Shown here in pieces: positions 44,183-54,038 of a stretch of DNA of 64,000 bases. Source of the DNA: Nostoc parmelioides FACHB-3921 (GTDB lineage: Bacteria; Cyanobacteriota; Cyanobacteriia; Cyanobacteriales; Nostocaceae). The number at the start of each line of letters is the position of its first letter. The first letter of the stretch is position 1. The stretch is from the NCBI RefSeq assembly GCF_014696625.1, contig NZ_JACJQL010000028.1, forward strand, positions 1-64,000. The letters run 5' to 3'. The notes beneath the pieces were generated by a model. It did not search any database and was not told the origin of the DNA. It saw only the letters and a list, made by a program, of their open reading frames with translations. The translations under genes and the position numbers were made by a program.

Positions 44183-46504
44183 TTAACCCCGTATCTCTTT
44201 CACAGTTTCCGTCTCCTTGGCTTTTACTTGGGGAATCGCTAGGGGTATTGCGTTGACTACGGCAAATAGAGGCTGTATTTGATTCAGACTTGGGAGGCTA
44301 CCGCATAGTAGAACTTGGTCGCCAGTCCGCAGGTCAATGTTGTCATTGGGAGAGCGAATAAATTTACCGTCTCGCCTTATCGCTTGTACTTTTATACCGC
44401 TTTGTACATCCAGTGCCAAATCCTTGAGGGTTTTACCCAAAACGGCGGAGTTACCATCAACGGCGACCCACTGACAAGCGCTATTTTGTCCGGGAACACC
44501 CACCTTACCTTGGGCAAATTCCTCTAACGCTGCTAGTTCTTCATTAGCGCCGACAATCAACAAGCGATCGCCTGCTGCTAATTTGGTTTGATTGTTGGGA
44601 TAATCGATTTCTTCACCGTTGGCGCGGCGGATTGCCATTAAGCTTACCCCTGTTAAGTAGCGCATATCCGCTTCTTCTAAATTCATCCCAATCAGGGGAG
44701 AATCGGCTGGTAGAGCATACCAACGGCGATTTAAATCTTGAGTAGCTTGCTGTAAGTGGCGGGAAACTTCATCAGCGTTCCGTTCTGGGCGAAAATCTAA
44801 GTAATGATCGCTGCGGATTTGCTGCATTTCTTGTTGTAATAAACCTGATGTCCAGCCTACATCGGTTAATAAGTGAGTCGCCATTTCGATACTGGCTTCA
44901 AACTCTGGTTGCACGACTTCCCTCGCTCCCAGTTGATACAGCAACTCAATGTTTTTGTCCTGGGTGGCGCGAACCACCAAATCTAGTTCAGGACAGAGTT
45001 CCAGGGCGCGTTTCACACACAAACGGGTACTCATAGGGTCAGGAAGAGCGATCGCCATACCTTTGGCATGACTTACCCCTGCTGTTTCTAGAACGTGGAG
45101 GCTGACGCAATTACCGTATACATAAGGTATTTCCGCGTCTCGTAACTGTTGAATCCGGCTTTCTGATTGGTCGATAACGACTACAGGCACGTTGTGTTGC
45201 TGCAACAACTTCACCAAATTCTTACCTACTCGTCCATAACCGCACACTACTACATGATCTTGAAATGGTAGGTCTTCTGATATATCTAATGCTTGACCTT
45301 CTCCAGCTATGTAGGGTTTGAGCCAGGGTATAGATTCGGCAAAGTTAAATACTGCTGGCAGTACACGTAACACAAATGGGGTAAGCATGAGTGTTACAGC
45401 TGTAGTCCCCAATATCAGTAAATATACGCGTCGGGAAACCAACCCCAGTGCCTGTCCCTCACTGGCTAACACAAAGGAAAACTCCCCAATCTGCGCCAAT
45501 CCCAAACCAGCGATTAAGGCTGTTTTTAATGGGTAGCGGAATAGTTTGACCAAGGGAGTAATAATCAAGAACTTGCCCAAGAAAACTAAAGCTACCAACC
45601 CCAGAATTAGTTCTATGTTCTGCAACAAAAACACTGGGTCAATGAGCATCCCAATCGCTGCAAAGAATAAACTAGCAAAAATATCTCGTAGGGGTTCTAC
45701 ATAGGTCAGGGTTTGGTCGGCATACTCCACCTCAGATATCATTAACCCAGCGACGAAAGCCCCCATTTCAATTGACAGGCCTAAAGATTCTGTCAGCAGG
45801 GCAATACCCAAACACAGCGCCACCACACCTAATAAGAATAGTTCTCGGCTTTCTGTGCGGGCTAACAGTCGCAATAAAGGCGGTATGACCCAAATCCCCG
45901 CCGCCACCGCCCCAGCCGCAAATAGACCAATCCTGACCAAGGCTGTGAGGACGGCCACAACAATAACTTCCCCCGGTTCATGCAAAGCAGGTAACACCGC
46001 TAGCATTAATCCCAGCGCCAAGTCCTGGACTACCAAAATCCCCAGCATTACTTGACCGTGGGGCGTTTCCGTTTCGTTACGCTCCATCAAGCACTTGAGA
46101 ACAACGGCTGTAGATGATAGGGAGAGAATCGACCCTAGAAACACGCCCTTAGCAGGTAAGGCTCCCCAGGCTCCCGTTAACCCACAAACCAGCACTGTAG
46201 TTAAGATTGTCAGGGCAATTTGCAGCCCACCACCACCAAGGGCGATCGCCTTTACTTTTTTCAATTCAGCAAAGGAAAATTCTACGCCCAAGGCAAACAA
46301 CAAGAAAGCAACGCCAAACTGTGCCAGAGTTTCTACTTGAATAACTTCTTTAATCAGCCCCAGCCCAGCCGGCCCCACCACCATCCCGCCGATGAGATAG
46401 CCCAGCAGCACAGGTTGTTTGAGCAACGCCGCAAACAATCCACCACAGGCAGCAACGGCGAGAACTGACACTAAATCAACAATTAATCTAAAATCTTCTT
46501 GCAC
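44183..46504 (-). CDS. KefB-type cation:proton antiporter (CPA2) with RCK domains
   Basis: A 773-residue protein. Residues about 1-385 form the CPA2 antiporter core with some 12 spans (LGYLIGGMVVGPAGLGLI, STAVVLKCLMERNE). Residues about 410-530 are a TrkA-N/RCK domain with VVCGYGRVGKNLVKLL. Two TrkA-C domains follow (WYALPADSPLIGMNLEEADM and WVAVDGNSAVLGKTLKDLAL). Likely K+ or Na+/H+ exchange controlled by nucleotide binding. Stands alone. Confidence 0.92.
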   Translation of the reverse strand: MQEDFRLIVDLVSVLAVAACGGLFAALLKQPVLLGYLIGGMVVGPAGLGLIKEVIQVETLAQFGVAFLLFALGVEFSFAELKKVKAIALGGGGLQIALTILTTVLVCGLTGAWGALPAKGVFLGSILSLSSTAVVLKCLMERNETETPHGQVMLGILVVQDLALGLMLAVLPALHEPGEVIVVAVLTALVRIGLFAAGAVAAGIWVIPPLLRLLARTESRELFLLGVVALCLGIALLTESLGLSIEMGAFVAGLMISEVEYADQTLTYVEPLRDIFASLFFAAIGMLIDPVFLLQNIELILGLVALVFLGKFLIITPLVKLFRYPLKTALIAGLGLAQIGEFSFVLASEGQALGLVSRRVYLLILGTTAVTLMLTPFVLRVLPAVFNFAESIPWLKPYIAGEGQALDISEDLPFQDHVVVCGYGRVGKNLVKLLQQHNVPVVVIDQSESRIQQLRDAEIPYVYGNCVSLHVLETAGVSHAKGMAIALPDPMSTRLCVKRALELCPELDLVVRATQDKNIELLYQLGAREVVQPEFEASIEMATHLLTDVGWTSGLLQQEMQQIRSDHYLDFRPERNADEVSRHLQQATQDLNRRWYALPADSPLIGMNLEEADMRYLTGVSLMAIRRANGEEIDYPNNQTKLAAGDRLLIVGANEELAALEEFAQGKVGVPGQNSACQWVAVDGNSAVLGKTLKDLALDVQSGIKVQAIRRDGKFIRSPNDNIDLRTGDQVLLCGSLPSLNQIQPLFAVVNAIPLAIPQVKAKETETVKEIRG

Positions 46505-46861
46505 CAGTTTTTCTAAGAACTATTAAGACCTATTAACTTTAGAATACAAATTTTTAACTATCTGGGGGAAGGGAACTGTACCAGGGCAACAAAATTTATG
46601 TATTTTTCTTAAGTTAGGACTGATGCACGCAGATTTTTTGTTGAGATTGGGTGTGGGGGTGTAGGGGTGTAAGGGTTTAGGGTTTTAAACATTCATGTGT
46701 AAGTTCTATAAGTTTTAGCCCTAGAAATTTACAAACTCTTGTTCAAATTATTTCATATACATAATATATGCTGAACTAAATATTAATATATCTAATATTC
46801 TGTTGTTCCAAACCTACAGGGAGTTTCCAACCAAAATTTATACCCCTACACCCCTACACCC
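46505..46861. other. Intergenic boundary between core genes and the biosynthetic block
   Basis: No gene seen. Contains repeat D copy 2 (46611-46693) and, adjoining the thioesterase stop, three ACCCCTAC units (46841-46863). AT-rich between. Confidence 0.5.
46611..46693 (+). repeat. Dispersed repeat D, copy 2
   Basis: Shares AGTTAGGACTGA(T/C)GCAC, ATTTTTTGTTGAGA and the GGGTGTAGGGGTGTAAGGGT tract with 42697-42764. Confidence 0.75.
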
Positions 46862-47623
46862 CTAAATTCCAGACAAATACTTAGCCAATTGTTCGAGTAC
46901 AAGAGATTGAGCAGAGTGTAGAAAAAAGTGGTCGCCGGGGAACATATGTAAGTTAAAGTCAGCTTTTGTTTGTTCTCGCCATGCTTGCAATTCATCACCA
47001 GTAACTTCTGAATCTTGTAATCCGCCAAAAACTGTAATGGGACATTCTAAAGGTAATTCAGGAGTATAAGTATAAGTTTCTAAAACTGCAAAATCAGCCC
47101 GTAAAATCGGTAAAAATAGCTGCATTAGTTCTGCATTCTCTAATACTGTCGATGGTGTACCGTTGAGATGGCGTAGTTCTTCTATAAAAGCTGGTTCGGG
47201 TAGATTATGAATAGGTGGATGTAAATCGGGAATGTGTGGGGGGCGACGACCGGATATGAACAAGTTAACGGGGTGAGTATCATACTGTTTTTGCAGGAAA
47301 CGCGCTACCTCAAAACTGACCAAGCCACCCATGCTATGTCCCAGGAAGGCAAAGGGCTTGTTTAAATATGGGTAGATAGCGGAGGCGATCGCCTCCACAA
47401 GCGGTTCCATCTTGTGAAAAGGCGCTAACTGCATTTGTCTTCCTCGCCCAGGAAGTTCAATAGCACAAACCTCTACAGATGCAGGTAGATAATTTGGCCA
47501 AGTGCGAAAAATAAAAGAACTACCACCCGCATAAGGAAAGCAAAATAAACGCGAAGCCGCTACAGGATTTGGCTTGGGACAAATCACCCAAGAGTTGTAA
47601 CTTGATGTGTTGGTTTTCATCAC
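46862..47623 (-). CDS. Type II thioesterase of polyketide/nonribosomal peptide synthesis
   Basis: A 253-residue free-standing thioesterase of the GrsT type, which removes stalled or wrong acyl groups from carrier proteins. Motifs: LFCFPYAGGSSFIFRTW at 26-42, nucleophile Ser97 in FLGHSMGGLVSFEVARF, Asp in LRADFAVLETY and His in PGDHFFLHS. Its presence near the PKS genes 11 kb away supports a single cluster. It is on the minus strand, 122 bases downstream of the RND gene, and may share its transcript. Confidence 0.93.
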   Translation of the reverse strand: MMKTNTSSYNSWVICPKPNPVAASRLFCFPYAGGSSFIFRTWPNYLPASVEVCAIELPGRGRQMQLAPFHKMEPLVEAIASAIYPYLNKPFAFLGHSMGGLVSFEVARFLQKQYDTHPVNLFISGRRPPHIPDLHPPIHNLPEPAFIEELRHLNGTPSTVLENAELMQLFLPILRADFAVLETYTYTPELPLECPITVFGGLQDSEVTGDELQAWREQTKADFNLHMFPGDHFFLHSAQSLVLEQLAKYLSGI

Positions 47624-47745
47624 GTTGAATGATCTTGGATTTTTTCTAAATAAAATTATTGTAGAGAAGTTAAACTCCTCTACAAATAGAAAGTGAGAAA
47701 TTATTGATAATTAATTGTGTAAGGTTAATTCCTTCATCTTTTTGA

Positions 47746-50700
47746 TTATTGTTCAAGTGATTTTTTTGAATCCTTGACCAATGAACGTTGCAGCAACAAA
47801 TATACCGAAGGGACAAAATATAAAGCAATTAAAGTAGCTCCCCCTAATCCACCGACAATGGTAATGGCAAGTGGTGGCCAAAAACCACTGGTATCTAATA
47901 ATAGGGGTGTAAATCCAATAATAGTAGTTAAAGTAGTTGCAATGACATGACGGGTGGAACGGATGACTACTTTTCTGGCTGCATAGCGATCGCCTTGACG
48001 GGCTTTGGGGTCATGGTTAAGGGAACTCAGAACAACAATTGAATCGTTGACGGCAACACCAATCAAACCAATCATGCCTAAAATTGCCGTAAATCCAAAA
48101 GGATAATTAAACAAAGCTAACGATCCCAATCCTAAACCCATCGATAAAATAGCAACCACTAAAATAATGCTTGCCAACCGAAAAGAACTAAAAGTTAGTA
48201 CTAAACTGGCGATCATCATAATCATTAACACCCCAACGGTAGAGATGAGGTTACTTAAAGCATCACCCCGTTCTCCTTCTTCTCCGCCAAAATCCCAAGA
48301 ATAACCAGAGGGTAGGGTAAAGTTACTTGCTGTTAAACGATCTTGAAAGTCATTCTGTACCTGCGCTGCTAGCATTCCTGCGGGAATAAAGCCCTGTACA
48401 GTATTAACTCTTTTGCCATTGCGGCGAGAAATCGTCACCACATCTGGAACAATTTCCACGTTACCAACCGCAGATAAGGGAACAACCCTATTACCAGACT
48501 GGTTTGAGTTTCCTGGAGATAAAAGGGTTGATGAAGCAATATCTCCTAAATTTCCTCGTTCTGATTCTAAACTACGTACCCGTACTGGTAATTCTTCCGT
48601 CCCCTCGAAAATCGAACCCCCAACAATTCCCTCTAAGTTGGTGTCCAATTGTCTAGCAACGGTGGTTTTGTCTAATCCTGCTAAACGCAGTTGTTCTTCA
48701 TCTAGGTTTAATGCCAACTTCGGTAAGGTTTCGGTTAAATTAGCGCGGGTATGGATGACATTGGGTGTTTTGGCCAATTCAGCTCGCAGTTGATCTCCTA
48801 ACTCTCGTAATCGATCTAAATCAGCTCCATAAACTCGCAGTTCAATGGGTGCGTCAAAGGGTGGGCCTTGTTCTAACTGTCGGACAATAATTTGGGCTGC
48901 GGGAAAGGCTTGATCAAGTTCTTGTTGTAAGGTTCGGATTAAGGAACCAGACTTGACATTTTTCTGAAGTTGAACCAGACCCTGAGCATAATTAGGAGAA
49001 TTTTCCCGATTTTGAATCACATTGTAATAAAAAGGTGGCGCACTTTTGCCGATAAACCATTGAACATCGGCAATTTCGGGATGGCGTAACATCAATTCTC
49101 GCGCTTGAGTCACTTGGGACTGTGTTTGTTGCAAAGAAGCTTGAATGGGCAATTCAAAATTTAAATAAAATTGACCGCGATCTGTGGGGGGGAAAAATTG
49201 CTGCTCCAGATTAGCCAAGGACATAAAGCCCCACAACGGTAGGATCAAGCTTAAAGCTATGCTCAATAAGGGTCGGCTGAAAGTGCGATCCAGACTCCAA
49301 CTGTAAAATTGGCCTAAGTGATGGTGAGAAAAGCCCACTTGCCACCAACTTCCTGATACTGGTGTGGGCTTCCAATAATGTAACCGACCTGCTAAAGCGG
49401 GAATCACTGTTAGAGCTAAAAATAAAGAACTAACTAGGGCGAGAATTACAGTTACTCCAATAGTTCCCGTAAACTCCCCCGTTCCCCCAGGTGCAGTGGC
49501 GATCGGTACAAAAGCCAGAACACTGGTAAATGTCGATGCCAATAAGGGAGAAAAGATTTCCCGGACAGTAGTAGCAACCGCTTTTTTAGGTGTTAGTCCT
49601 TCTCGTAAATAAATTTGAACTTCATCTACAACGATAATGGCGTTATCAATTAACAGTCCCAAGGCAATAATCAGACCAGTCACAGAAATTTGATGTAGCG
49701 GCACCCCTAAAAGCTTCATGCTACCGAAGACCATGAAAACAGACAGAGGTAAAGCAGAACCAACAATTAACGAAGACTTCCAGCCCATCATGACTAGGGT
49801 AATGCCAACCACCAAAACAGCTCCAGTGATTAAATTCATTAACACTTCGTTGAGACGCTGTTCTACGTAATGACTTTGGTCAAATAGTATTTGCAGACCA
49901 ACGCCCTTTGGTAATTGTTGCTGAAATTTCTTCAAGGTTGTGTTGGCGATCGCTGCCCAAGCATCCAAACGCTGTTCTGATTCAACGAACGCAGAGATGG
50001 CGATCGCTCGACGACCATTAACTAAAGCTAATTCTCTAGGGGGATCTAAAATTCCCTTTTTAATCTGAGCAATATCTCCTAGTCGTACTACATTGCTGGA
50101 GTTACCCGATTGAATTGATAAGCGATTGAGACGGTCAAGAGAATCAAGTTCTCCATTAATTTCTAATAATAAATTACTTTGGTTGCTCCGCAGTTGCCCT
50201 GCCGCAACTTTAGCATCACTCTGTAAAATTTGTTGAGAAAGAGATTGTATTGTTAACCCTAAATTCGTTAGTTGTTTTGGGTTTACCTCAATGGTAATTT
50301 CTTCTTGGGGGGTACCAAACTGCTCGACCTTTTCTGTTCCCCCAATCAAACGTAATTGATCGTCTAATTCTTGCGCCCAACGGCTTAAAATTGCATAATT
50401 TGGGGCGGATTCCAAATCCCAAGTCAAAGCGACAATTAAAGCATTAGCTTTAGGTTTCGATTGTTCAAATTTAGGAGTTGCGGCACCTGAAGGCAATAGG
50501 GGAATCGTATCATTGATTTTAGCCCGCACCCGTGACCAAACAGGATCGACATCGTTGATTGTTTCGTTTAACTCAACTGTAATGCTGGAGAATCCCAGAC
50601 GTGAGGTGGATTCAATATTATTAATTTCTTCTACTTCAAATAGGGATTGTTCTAATTTATCGGTGATTAGGGTTTCGACCCGTTCTGGTGCCGCACCTGG

Positions 50701-50847
50701 AAAACTCGTTGTAATCACCGCAAATCGGGGAGTAATTTCTGGATCTTCAATGCGAGGTAAACTAAAAAAGGAAGATAAGCCCCAAACAGCGATCGCTAAA
50801 ACTGTTAATATTAGTAGCCGGACATTCTGATAAAAAAGATTGTTCAT
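47746..50847 (-). CDS. RND-family efflux transporter permease
   Basis: A 1033-residue AcrB-like inner membrane pump with the duplicated layout of six spans and large periplasmic loops. Early sequence LPRIEDPEITPRFAVITTSF PGAAPERVE is split here for length; this is a variant of the usual P-G-A-x-P-E-x-V-E. In span 4 the acidic pair of AcrB (DD) is Asp-Asn in GLLIDNAIIVVDEV, and in span 10 the usual Lys is replaced in GVAVNDSIVVLSS. It is paired with the HlyD-type adaptor gene 238 bases upstream on the same strand. No TolC-like gene is present. Likely exporter of the cluster product, by inference. Confidence 0.92.
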   Translation of the reverse strand: MNNLFYQNVRLLILTVLAIAVWGLSSFFSLPRIEDPEITPRFAVITTSFPGAAPERVETLITDKLEQSLFEVEEINNIESTSRLGFSSITVELNETINDVDPVWSRVRAKINDTIPLLPSGAATPKFEQSKPKANALIVALTWDLESAPNYAILSRWAQELDDQLRLIGGTEKVEQFGTPQEEITIEVNPKQLTNLGLTIQSLSQQILQSDAKVAAGQLRSNQSNLLLEINGELDSLDRLNRLSIQSGNSSNVVRLGDIAQIKKGILDPPRELALVNGRRAIAISAFVESEQRLDAWAAIANTTLKKFQQQLPKGVGLQILFDQSHYVEQRLNEVLMNLITGAVLVVGITLVMMGWKSSLIVGSALPLSVFMVFGSMKLLGVPLHQISVTGLIIALGLLIDNAIIVVDEVQIYLREGLTPKKAVATTVREIFSPLLASTFTSVLAFVPIATAPGGTGEFTGTIGVTVILALVSSLFLALTVIPALAGRLHYWKPTPVSGSWWQVGFSHHHLGQFYSWSLDRTFSRPLLSIALSLILPLWGFMSLANLEQQFFPPTDRGQFYLNFELPIQASLQQTQSQVTQARELMLRHPEIADVQWFIGKSAPPFYYNVIQNRENSPNYAQGLVQLQKNVKSGSLIRTLQQELDQAFPAAQIIVRQLEQGPPFDAPIELRVYGADLDRLRELGDQLRAELAKTPNVIHTRANLTETLPKLALNLDEEQLRLAGLDKTTVARQLDTNLEGIVGGSIFEGTEELPVRVRSLESERGNLGDIASSTLLSPGNSNQSGNRVVPLSAVGNVEIVPDVVTISRRNGKRVNTVQGFIPAGMLAAQVQNDFQDRLTASNFTLPSGYSWDFGGEEGERGDALSNLISTVGVLMIMMIASLVLTFSSFRLASIILVVAILSMGLGLGSLALFNYPFGFTAILGMIGLIGVAVNDSIVVLSSLNHDPKARQGDRYAARKVVIRSTRHVIATTLTTIIGFTPLLLDTSGFWPPLAITIVGGLGGATLIALYFVPSVYLLLQRSLVKDSKKSLEQ

Positions 50848-50960
50848 AGGATATTTTTATAGGAGAAAGTTAGGTTTAAAACCTCGCCCCTAGTGGGCGT
50901 TCGCGTTAGCGTCTCGTCAGAGAAAAAATCCTTGTTTCCCAATGTAGGTAGAAACCCCAA

Positions 50961-51007
50961 CGCCACTTGCTATATGCCGGGGAACCCGTCCACCGCAGTG
51001 GCTCCCC
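50961..51007. repeat. Dispersed repeat E, copy 2
   Basis: CGCCACT...GGGGAACCCGTCCACCGCAGTGGCTCCCC matches 33945-33992. It lies in the spacer between adaptor and pump genes, followed by TTTTGAA heptamers and a GCGTTCCCGCAGGGTA repeat. Confidence 0.7.
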
Positions 51008-51085
51008 CTTGTGGGTGGCTGTCTTTAATTTTGAATTTTGAATTTTGTTCGCCCTTGGCGTTCCCGCAGGGTATTTTGAATTGAT

Positions 51086-52618
51086 TCATTTGGAACGCCC
51101 TATTGAGATAGGACGCACCTTTTGGCCAGGAACCAGCCGATTTGTGCCATTAGTAATAATTTGTTCATCACCTTCTAGGGTTCCTCTTACCAAAACCCGT
51201 TCGCCGTCAGTATAAAGAACTTCTACATCCTGACGTTCTACTTCAAAGCCTCCGGGAACTGTTCCTAAAATGTAGACAGACCACAACCCCCGTATACCAC
51301 GTACTAATGCTGTTGTTGGCAGCCAATAACCGGAAGTTGATATCTTTTGTTTTAGTTGCCAATTGACGATTTGCCCTGCTGTTAAAGTTTTACTGGCAGC
51401 ATCTTCCAATTTTAAAACTATGGTTATGGTACGAGTAGCTTTGTCTAGTTCTGGTAAGAAGGAATCAACCTTTGCCCGATAGGATTTTTGACCCACCTGT
51501 ATTGATTGAACTTCCCCGATTTTAATTTGAGAGGCGAGGGATGCGGGAATGCCTATATGGGCTTTCACCTGTTCTACTTGAACCAGACGGACGATCGCTT
51601 GTCCACTAGAAACGGCTGTACCTAGATCAAGATAACGCTGAGAAACTTTACCAGAAAAAGGAGCTTTGAGAACACTTTTTTCTAAATCAAGCTCTAAACT
51701 GGCTAGACGGCTTTGTAATTGTTTGAGGGCGGCTTTTTGAGCCTCAATCACTTCTGAACGAGTTCCGGCTAATAATTCATTGAGCTGACTTTGGGCTTGT
51801 TTTACCCTAGCCTGTTGAGCTGTAATCACTTCTGAGCGAGTTCCGGCTAATAATTCATCCAGTTGACTTTGGGCTTGTTTTACCCTAGCTTGTTGACTAT
51901 TAACATCGGTAATCGCTTCGTCAAATTGTTCACGAGCGATCGCTCCTTGATTATAAAGGGCTTCTCGTCGCTTACTTTTAGAGCGTGCTAATTCTAACTG
52001 TTCCTGTAAATTATTGACATTAGCCTGTGCTGAGGCGATCGTTTGTATCCGAGGCCCTGATTGCATTTCCTTGAGTAGCGCCTGTTCTTGCGCTAGTTTA
52101 GCTCTCGCTGTCTCAATGGTTTCTGCCCTGGGCCCAGCTTGCAACTCTCTCAATTGGAACAGTGCCTGTTGCTTTTGAGCCAATAATTCTTGCTTTTGAG
52201 CCATCAACTGACTGGTATCTAAACGGGCTAAGGGAGTACCTGCACTCACCCATTGTCCTGCTTCTACCGTAAGTTGGGCAACTTTACCAGCCCGTTCAAA
52301 TCCTAAACTACTAGTATTTTGGGCAACGATTTCTCCCGTATAGGTACGAGACTGCTGATAAGAACTGGCAGCAACTAGATTATCCACTTCCACGGGCAGG
52401 AAATTTTGATTTTCTGCTATTGCAGAACTAATGGGTTCTAGTGTTTGACGAATTGAACCCAGCCAAAAACCCAATCCTAGCAAGAGTAGGCTACTTAGAC
52501 ATAATCCCCAAGAAAACCTCAAAGAGCTTTTAGGAGTTTTATTGTGTTCAACAGAGGAGGCAGCAATCTCTAGAGTTTCTTCCGGTGATGAACATGAAGC
52601 AGGATTGGTATCTTGCAT
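51086..52618 (-). CDS. RND/HlyD-type periplasmic adaptor protein
   Basis: A 510-residue membrane-fusion protein. A span at about 33-52 (LCLSSLLLLGLGFWLGSI) anchors it. A lipoyl half motif (AGKVAQLTVEAGQWVSAGTP) leads into a long alpha hairpin (about 135-325), then the second lipoyl half and beta-barrel (GKVSQRYLDLGTAVSSGQAI). The hairpin contains a tandem duplication of 26 residues (ARVKQAQSQL(D/N)ELLAGTRSEV). Works with the RND pump downstream on the same strand. Confidence 0.93.
   Translation of the reverse strand: MQDTNPASCSSPEETLEIAASSVEHNKTPKSSLRFSWGLCLSSLLLLGLGFWLGSIRQTLEPISSAIAENQNFLPVEVDNLVAASSYQQSRTYTGEIVAQNTSSLGFERAGKVAQLTVEAGQWVSAGTPLARLDTSQLMAQKQELLAQKQQALFQLRELQAGPRAETIETARAKLAQEQALLKEMQSGPRIQTIASAQANVNNLQEQLELARSKSKRREALYNQGAIAREQFDEAITDVNSQQARVKQAQSQLDELLAGTRSEVITAQQARVKQAQSQLNELLAGTRSEVIEAQKAALKQLQSRLASLELDLEKSVLKAPFSGKVSQRYLDLGTAVSSGQAIVRLVQVEQVKAHIGIPASLASQIKIGEVQSIQVGQKSYRAKVDSFLPELDKATRTITIVLKLEDAASKTLTAGQIVNWQLKQKISTSGYWLPTTALVRGIRGLWSVYILGTVPGGFEVERQDVEVLYTDGERVLVRGTLEGDEQIITNGTNRLVPGQKVRPISIGRSK
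51749..51904 (-). repeat. 78-bp tandem duplication inside the adaptor gene
   Basis: Two units of 78 bp (51749-51826 and 51827-51904), nearly identical, encode two copies of a 26-residue coiled-coil segment. In-frame, so the hairpin is lengthened. Confidence 0.85.
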
Positions 52619-52789
52619 ATTAACTATTTTCCTAAAGCACTATCTGAAGGTTATTATCACTATCATCTCCTTAGGTCTTAATTACGCAGGAAATATTGCC
52701 CATTGCCCCTGGATGAATTTCCATACTTACCCATGAAAACTAAAAATCAAGGGTTTGGACAAGGATATAGAGGTACGGAAATAAGGGAT

Positions 52790-52872
52790 GTAAATGTTGA
52801 AAACCCTCACACCCCTATACCCTTACACCCTTACACCCAGCCTCAATAGACAGCCTGAGTACCTAAGTCCTG
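52790..52872 (-). repeat. Dispersed repeat D, copy 3 (inverted)
   Basis: CCCTTACACCCTTACACCC and CTCAATAGACAG...TAAGTCCTGAA are the inverse of the repeat at 42697 and 46611. Confidence 0.65.
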
Positions 52873-52875
52873 AAT

Positions 52876-53859
52876 TTAACAACGATGACGATTTTTATGT
52901 TTGAGCCGAGAGCCAAAGGCTAGTAAACCTAGCCCCAAAAAGCCAAAGGTTATAGAAGGTTCAGGAACGTCTACAATTCTTAATTGAACTGGAAAACGAA
53001 TCGAGACAATGGGATCTAAAGGGCCGAAAGGATCGGAAACAGATACGAAATCAGGAACAACTCCAGCATCTTCACTCACTAATTGGATTTTATTCCCTTT
53101 TACATCTGCTAAAAACGCATCGGCTAAACCATCACCTAACCCATTAAGTCCTGCAACTTTAAATACACTAAAGGGGTTGCTAATAATAGCTTCAGTGTCA
53201 TCGTCAGGAGCGCGAGTTGCGCCATATTCCAAAAATGAATAAATATCGCTATAGCCAAAGGTGACAAACTTGTTACCATCTAGCAAGAGAAAACTTTCTA
53301 CTTCATCAGGATTAGCTGAATAGATACGCTCCTCTAATGTGGAAGTAGGAGAAGAAAAATAGTTTTTTCCATTGATATCTTCTCCTAAATTCAAAGCTTT
53401 GGTAAAGTCCCTATCTTTTGGACCAAAACTAAATCCAATCCGATCAGCTGCAATATTATTCTGTGTTAAGAAGGTCGCAAAATTGCCAAAGCCTGTAATG
53501 TCATCAAGTAAAGTAGCTGCTTGTCTTGCCCCTGGTAGATTTTCAGGACTAAAATCAATCCCCGCAGCATAGTAAGGAGCAGGATTATTAGGAGAATTAA
53601 GACTCATTTCTATATGACCAAATCCATATGCCACAAATCCTTGAGGATCGGGATCTGTCGCACCCACTCGCTCTCCAAATAACCGTAAACAGTTATTAGA
53701 TGAAAGAGGTCGGGTTTTGATAAATTGGACTGAACTATAATCGAAGAAATTGCCAGTTTCGCAACTCAGGCTTGCCGCACGCACTGGTGCTGCGGATATC
53801 ATATTTGCGGTTGCTGTGACAGTCATTCCCAGTAATATAGAAAGGTATTGAGTTCGCAT
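52876..53859 (-). CDS. PEP-CTERM sorting-domain protein
   Basis: A 327-residue exported protein: signal peptide (1-28, ending VRAAS), a beta-rich body with no domain I recognise, and a C-terminal sorting signal made of VPEP, a hydrophobic stretch (TFGFLGLGLLAFGS) and a basic tail (RLKHKNRHR). PEP-CTERM proteins are processed by exosortase and usually end up in the envelope or exopolysaccharide. Two cysteines near the N-terminus of the mature part may pair. It adjoins another PEP-CTERM gene and the adaptor gene on the same strand. Confidence 0.88.
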   Translation of the reverse strand: MRTQYLSILLGMTVTATANMISAAPVRAASLSCETGNFFDYSSVQFIKTRPLSSNNCLRLFGERVGATDPDPQGFVAYGFGHIEMSLNSPNNPAPYYAAGIDFSPENLPGARQAATLLDDITGFGNFATFLTQNNIAADRIGFSFGPKDRDFTKALNLGEDINGKNYFSSPTSTLEERIYSANPDEVESFLLLDGNKFVTFGYSDIYSFLEYGATRAPDDDTEAIISNPFSVFKVAGLNGLGDGLADAFLADVKGNKIQLVSEDAGVVPDFVSVSDPFGPLDPIVSIRFPVQLRIVDVPEPSITFGFLGLGLLAFGSRLKHKNRHRC

Positions 53860-54038
53860 AGTTAGTGATTTGACTCCAAATAATGATATTGAATTAGTAA
53901 GTAGGTAGGCGGGAAAATTTCAAGGTATGTCATTGCGAACGGAGCGTAGCGCAGTGTTGGCGGAGCGTTCCCGCAGGGTAGCAATCGCAAGGATTTTGAG
54001 GTTTTTACATTTTGTTACATAGTTCGGTTTATTTGTGC

